NCBI RefSeq assembly: GCF_032854445.1
Contig: NC_088300.1
Coordinates: 24,843,608-24,907,607, forward strand
Reading direction: 5' to 3'
From: Liolophura sinensis
Taxonomy: Eukaryota > Mollusca > Polyplacophora > Chitonida > Chitonidae
Length of the DNA: 64,000 nt
Each line of letters begins with the position of its first letter. Position 1 is the first letter of the stretch. Positions 58,357 to 64,000 of the stretch are shown piece by piece. The notes under the pieces were generated by a model. That model was not told the DNA's origin and ran no database searches. It worked only from the letters and a program-made list of their open reading frames with translations. Both the position numbers and the translations under genes were made by a program.

Positions 58357-58735
58357 TGGCCCCGATAGCACAGTTGGTAGAGCGTCCGCATTGGGAGCGG
58401 TAGGTCCAGGGTCAATCATGGGTCGAGTCAAACCTAAGACCTTAAAAGAGGAAGTTGTAACTTCCTCGCTTGGCGTTCAGCATGAAGGGGATAGTGCAAC
58501 GACTGATTGACCCGTATCAGTATAATGGCTCGGGCGGGGCGGCTTACTTGCCTTCTGTAGGGCGTCTCAGTGAAGCAGCACTAGATAAAAGAGCGTGATA
58601 AAAGAGCACTGGACGGAAATTCGTCTTGCAACAAGGAGGCACATTACATACACTCTAAGGATTCCTTCGTCGTCATATGACTAAAAAATTGTGGAGTACG
58701 ACGTTAAACCCCAAGCACTCACTCACCACTCACAC
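58357..58735 (+). mobile_element. SINE family A, full-length copy
   Basis: Best-preserved head: TGGCCCCGATAGCACAGTTG, then GTAGAGCGTCCGC (A box) and GGGTCAATC (B box). The body has GACCTTAAAAGAGG, GATAGTGCAACGACTG and GGGCGGCTTACTTGCC; an internal GATAAAAGAGC duplication lies near 58586; the tail has GTACGACGTTAAACCCCAAG. CATCTACGGC on the left and CATCTACCGGC on the right are a probable target duplication. Confidence 0.85.
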
Positions 58736-61700
58736 ATTACTCACTCATCTACCGGCGAGTATCACACATTTGGTATAGGCAAAATAATCTGTAGTAACCA
58801 AGATATTGTAATTGTAATTGTTTATTTGTTTACTGAGGATTTCCCACAGCTCTATAGCCACGGGAGGATCTCCTCAACATAAAATCAACGTATATACATA
58901 AAATAACATAGAAAACAAAGAGAACAAATGACATGTACATGTACAGAATAAGGTGATGGGAACAAAGAAAGATCAAAATCAAATCATATTACTGCTGGGC
59001 TTGGATGGTGAATCTATTGCACATGCTGATAACATTATGTACAGATTTTAACATCAATTGATTATTATTCAAGTTTAGTTCAGGTGAACCAAATAAGGGT
59101 AAGGTACAAATGTGTTTAGAACAACAACAAAAAATCTCACTTTCTATATGAATAGAGTATGGTCAGGCTGCAGAGTAGCAAAGTGAATGTGGTCTTAAAT
59201 TCAGGGAAGAGGATGGATTTCTCAAGATTATGCAGCTGGTTCAACAAATATCACTGACAGAGTTGGTAAGAGAAAGTATATGGCTTACTAGACATGCTAA
59301 AAACATGGAGTGTCTTCTTGTATAACCTTTGCATACTGTGCCATGAATCCTATTTTATAATCCTTGAAAAGGCTACAAGTATGTATGCGAGTAACACACG
59401 CAAGCTCAATAGAAACCCTGGGTTCTAGTGACTAGCAATAACTGCTCGCCCTGGTTTATCTGAAAGTCTTTTTTACCCATAGCATTCATAATTCAGCAAG
59501 GTTTCTCTTACGCTACACAAAAAAACAAAACCAAAAAAACGTAAAAAGAGACATGCAGGTGACCTCCCACAGTATGCCACACAGAGTTTTCATGGAATAT
59601 TTAAGCATAGTTCACGTCAGAGAATCTTGTTGTATTGACAATGAATCACTTCACACTAAAGAGACCGAAATGTTGGTGTTTTTGCTCCACACACTGAACG
59701 CCAATTTACCGCTGGTCTGACCACAGGTCTGAGATCTGTTTTATTCTTCCCAGCTTAGCTTTCAGATATGCATTTAAATGGCCTATAAAAATGGCTTCAA
59801 AAGTACTTTTCTATGAAAACAGGCCCACCTGACAACTTAATGTGGAAGGTAAACAAGGAAAATGGCCAACCTGTCTCAGAGCTAGTCTGACCATATTGTC
59901 GTAATTACGAGAGTGGGACGACGGCAAAAGCTGCGCTATACGAATAGTACACGAGCAAAACCGACCTGTATCAGCCTGCCACCTGTTAACCTGAAAAACA
60001 AAATGTAGGACTATAGCAAGGCTCTTTTCAATTTCAGTCGATTGCAAAACCGATTCTCGTAACATTGTACCAAACGTGTAAGGCAAGGCTGGTTTTATGT
60101 GATGCAGATGCCATGATGCAGGCTGCAATGGAGCCATGGATGTGCTTTGTTGGAGGTAAACGTTGTTTTCCAGAGTATTTCGGTTACTTGGTGACGCAGT
60201 ATCCTTGGAGCAGGCTATTACCATGTTGTAGTCTGACCCAAGCTATAAAATACGATATTTGATGATTTTGGACCTTCATGGGTAGGCTAATAATGATGTA
60301 TACATCCATTGCCTAGTGAAAGTGCCGCTACTTTGTAATATACCATTCCTGACACCAGATAGTGGCGAGATGGCCGAGATGGTTAACGTGTTTTTTACGT
60401 CATGCTTAACAATTTTGCAGTGATATGACGACGAGGAGTCATAAGATGTGAGTACATATACTGAGTCTTCTTTTCGCAGGGCGAGTCCATGTCGCCAAAG
60501 TGGCCGTCATCCGGTGCAGTCCATGTAGGCTTACAGTTCTAACTTTCCTACGAAATAACGCCAAATGAAATCCAAAGTTCTATACAAAACATTTAACTTC
60601 AGTAATTCCTGTAAGAATTCAGTATATAGCTGTTGCAGAAAAGCTTTAGAAATCGAAATATCCCCTTTTGAGAAAAAACTGAAGTCATTGTCGTTTTTGT
60701 ACAACGGTTTAATTAACTACAAGATGGACGTTCTAAAGATCTGCTTTATCCCCTTTGGTTCCAACGAAGGTGCACATATTTGCCTCACTGTCTTGGTTAT
60801 ATATAGGTTGTTGTCGTAAAATGGCAAGGGCTTTGAAAGTGATCATTCATGTACACTGGGGTTCGGGAAAGGACACAGCATTACGGTATCTGTATTGTCA
60901 AATTTCAATGGCTTATGGCAAGAACCATGGCAATTTCATTTTGATTTTTCGTACTTATTCTGCATATGTTGTTCTACCAAGTATATGTATAGAAAATGTA
61001 CCATTAACTAAAATTGTGCTGCCCCAGTATAAGTCACCGAAGAATACCAGTTCGCGTGGTTTCATGGTATTTGTCGTTAAGATTAGCCTACTGACAAGTA
61101 TTTTTAGCAACTCATTAAACATAGAATCATCCGTGCAGAGTTGTTAATTTATTACATATTGATTTTTGGCACCATGGCCTTTTAAGCCGTATCGGTAAAC
61201 AAAATATTATTTATTGGGGAAGAACATAGAGGCTCAGCGCTGTTTTCCAAGTCAGCGTTAGGTGGATTTGAAAACGCGATCTTGGTCATGCACATGTGGT
61301 CAGAACCGAAACACAGGGCATATAAACTTCCCGGGCAGTGAGGCATTATAGCTTCTAACGTCAATGGAGGAAGAAGTATGTCAATAGTGGTACAAAGACT
61401 AAAGAAAGCATAAGTTAACATGTCTCGTTAATTTAATTAATTAAAATTATTTGATAGTTGTTTAAAGTCATTCTCAAGAATTGGTAAGATTTATTGGTGG
61501 ACGAAACCGACATAAACCACCGACCTCTGACAAACTTTCCTGCAAAGCAGAAGTAGATAATCAGCAGAAACACAGACAGAAAAAAAATGCCGACAATGTT
61601 TTGTTTCACATAATATATTTTATTGATTTTGAAGGTAACAAGTATATTCATAGGACATAATAATGTAAACATATTTATAGATATAAGACCGAAGATAATC

Positions 61701-63449
61701 CATTGTTTCAGAATAATTTCAAAAGTCATTCGGTATTGTTTACCTCTTCACATGGTATATAACACCTGGTACAGTAAGTGTTATGGTAATGTATACACAA
61801 CATATTATTCACAACATATATCACACAACACTTGAATGTAAAGGCAAGAAAGTATACAACGGTATATTGAGATACAGTATCACATCGAATAACATGATTT
61901 ACATTGTTTCAGCTTAGAAGATTTATCCTGTGAAATATATTCTTAAATTAAAGTTGTGAATCGCGAAATTACTCAAACATAACAACTGGGTTGTGTATGC
62001 AGCAAGAGTAAATATATCCGTGTTATGCTAAAATTCAAACACATGTTTTAGAGCCTACATATAAGACGACGCGAATGGGTTGTATAACATGGCCCAACGG
62101 CATAGATATACATTAATTTCCCTACTTTCAGTATCACATATAATGCGTCACAGTATATTAAATTAAAGAACAATACATATATGTAAAGCTGGGAAAAGCG
62201 TTATAAATGTGAAGCTTTTCAAGCTTTTTTTTCATGAGTACAATGTGCGTGAAAACACATGAACGAAGTATTGGATTGTTGGGCGGCCTAACATGGCCGA
62301 CTGGAACACTTTCTGTGATATGACGCGTCGATTGCCTCTGTGTTCCTTTACATAACGTGTTGGCCTTTAACTGCTGTTATTACCGGTATCAAAATGTCAT
62401 AATGCTGTACAATCCTTCATTTTTAAATACTAGTGGCCATACTAAATATCGTCCAAATAAGAGTCCGCTTGGTTTAAAAACAACACTGTGTCGGAAGGGA
62501 GGTTCATCGGGGCCTAAATATTTCAATGTCTAATTAATACCAAAGAAGAATTAAATAAACCGACATATTAGTTGTTTGAACTGGATAAAAGAGAAAAACA
62601 CTCTCTAAATGCTTATAGGATCTTGAACCAGCCTTGGACATACATGAAAACAAGTTATCAACATAAATATTAAGTTAAAACATGTATAGCTAAGATTAGG
62701 CTCATTAAACAGTCCTCGCGGTCGTTATCGCTGATTAATTGAGGGTAATTTGATGTTAATGTTGATCGAAATGTCAATAAAAATGTTTGTAATATTCTGC
62801 ACAAAGTTTCCATTCATTACTTGGATAAGGACAACTCTGTGGCTATGATTTTGTCACGCGCCTCATAAAAAAGGACACATTCTGACGCATGATAATGGGT
62901 TAAAGTTAATTCGGTGTAACACTGCAGCTATACCTTCACGACAATTTCTGACAAAGTCCAAATATTAAGATTGTTTAAATTAAGTGAGCTAACTTCTAGC
63001 AGTGGAAATATTAGATGATTAGCTCGATAACGGTTTATCGAAATAATGATATTTTTACATGCAATTTGGGCGAAGGTGGTTTAATATTCAATACATGTGG
63101 TAAGCAATTGATCTCCATTTCATATACACAATATATGGCCCTATAATTTGGCGTTATCACTTCATGGCCTGTAAATCTCCTGAACAGACCGGAATTCAAC
63201 TGAAGTTTACCAAAATAATTCCAAGTTTTAATTAATAGTTATTTTTATATTGGACATGCATTTTTTGCGGAGAAAAAATTAATTTTGCCAAAAATGTTTA
63301 TGCTTATAAGAGATCCTCCTGTCTTACTGGCACAGGTGTACATTACACAAGGAAATCGATCGATTGCAGGACTGCTCGTCTCGCTATTCTTTTTTCTTTT
63401 TTTCTTTTTGTTTATTTTAATAATTTTTTGCAACAAATTTATTTATTTC

Positions 63450-63580
63450 ATTGTTGTTTACACCATACTCAGAACTTTTCCCTTTAACGATGGCAGTCAG
63501 TTTCGTGGGTGGAGGAAGCCGAAGTGCACAGAGGAAACAGGAGTGCACGGAGGAAGCCAACCGTAAGTTGCTGCCAAACT
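63450..63580 (-). mobile_element. SINE family B fragment
   Basis: The plus strand reads ACACCATACTCAGAACTTTT, CGATGGCAGTCAG, GTGGGTGGAGGAAGCC and CCGTAAGTTGCTGCCA, in the order of a diverged minus-strand family B copy, with an extra duplicated GCACAGAGGAA/GCACGGAGGAA segment. Confidence 0.5.
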
Positions 63581-63792
63581 CTCCCACCTGTGACACATCG
63601 CATATTAGTGACACATGGCATATTGGTGACACATGGTATATTGATGACAAAGCAAGTTGTTTCCAGTGAACTTTATAAGACTTCACCGTCGACTGCTTCT
63701 TGCCCCCATGGCCCCCAGAACAACGGTAGCAGGGAAATCTCTAAAATTCCATGTCATCTAGTGCGACACAGCCACCTTCTTCAACAAACAGA

Positions 63793-63794
<2 letters not shown>

Positions 63795-63853
<59 letters not shown>
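63795..63853. repeat. (AT)n microsatellite
   Basis: About 29 uninterrupted AT dinucleotides. Confidence 0.95.
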
Positions 63854-63856
<3 letters not shown>

Positions 63857-64000
63857 GGGTATACGTAAACATATAAATACGGCTGCTGTGGACATTTACA
63901 CTGAAAGTGATATACGAACTACATGTACCAAGACACAAAAATGAGTTGGTCAAAAAATAGGAAACGGAACTACTACATGTTTCATATCAGTATGTATGAA

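Larger units (their letters stand above)
56734..64000. other. Region downstream of MNAT1
   Basis: 7.3 kb in which I recognise no protein gene. It includes the MNAT1 3' UTR (end unknown), a MITE at 57341-57483, a SINE A copy at 58357-58735, a SINE B fragment near 63450 and an (AT)n tract at 63795. Reading frames of 84-137 residues in 59811-61147 lack recognisable motifs. A tRNA-like A-box (GAGATGGCCGAGATGGTTA) at about 60367 has no matching B box. Nothing supported in 61148-63449. Confidence 0.65.

Noticed and set aside
58357-58430. Possible functional tRNA gene
   Set aside because: A and B box blocks are present, but the sequence continues into the family A SINE body seen at other loci, so it is a retroposon head.
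59811-60224. Minus-strand 137-codon frame
   Set aside because: Longest frame in the 3' third of the window, but no motif, no convincing start context or splice partners were seen.
60360-60450. Possible tRNA gene (GAGATGGCCGAGATGGTTA)
   Set aside because: Only an A-box-like segment; no B box, no acceptor-stem pairing. More likely a decayed tRNA-derived SINE head.
60565-61147. Two plus-strand frames of 84 and 130 codons
   Set aside because: Overlapping frames without recognisable content; could be chance in AT-rich sequence.

Overview
This is a eukaryotic (metazoan) nuclear window. Five genes with short exons, GT-AG introns and vertebrate-like protein sequences are spread over 64 kb. The rest is introns and intergenic DNA rich in tRNA-derived SINEs, short inverted-repeat (MITE-like) elements and minisatellites. 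The SINE types, moderate introns and conserved proteins suggest a lophotrochozoan invertebrate, perhaps a mollusc. That placement is inference; no species can be named from the sequence alone.

Layout. (1) 1-7560, + strand: 3' part of a polypeptide GalNAc-transferase most like GALNT7, seven exons, 5' end outside the window; intron 5 carries a 50-bp minisatellite. (2) 7561-22951: about 15 kb with no recognised gene, holding MITE-like elements, two SINEs and tandem repeats. (3) 22952-27868, - strand: complete five-exon DESI2 (PPPDE isopeptidase), with a 1.77-kb TTAA-flanked transposon carrying a THAP-like fragment in its second intron. (4) 28273-38084, + strand: complete nine-exon BCKDHA (branched-chain 2-oxoacid dehydrogenase E1 alpha), head-to-head with DESI2. 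(5) 38085-44470: space between the converging BCKDHA and APMAP 3' ends, with SINEs and minisatellites. (6) 44471-50284, - strand: complete eight-exon APMAP (strictosidine-synthase-like beta-propeller). (7) 50683-56733, + strand: eight-exon MNAT1 (MAT1 subunit of CAK/TFIIH), head-to-head with APMAP. (8) 56734-64000: no recognised gene; SINE, MITE and microsatellite DNA.

The genes do not form a pathway; they are housekeeping genes of Golgi glycosylation, deSUMOylation or deubiquitination, mitochondrial branched-chain amino-acid breakdown, a membrane hydrolase, and transcription/cell-cycle kinase assembly. Two divergent pairs (DESI2/BCKDHA and APMAP/MNAT1) each have about 400 bp between start codons, so shared bidirectional promoters are likely.

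The most notable observations are: tandem arrays in BCKDHA intron 8 and MNAT1 intron 5 that copy the preceding exon's 3' end together with its 5' splice site; two mutually compensating single-base indels inside the RING-finger exon of MNAT1; a 41-bp repeat that runs through the MNAT1 stop codon and is open in its reading frame beyond it; and a degraded Kolobok-like DNA transposon in DESI2.
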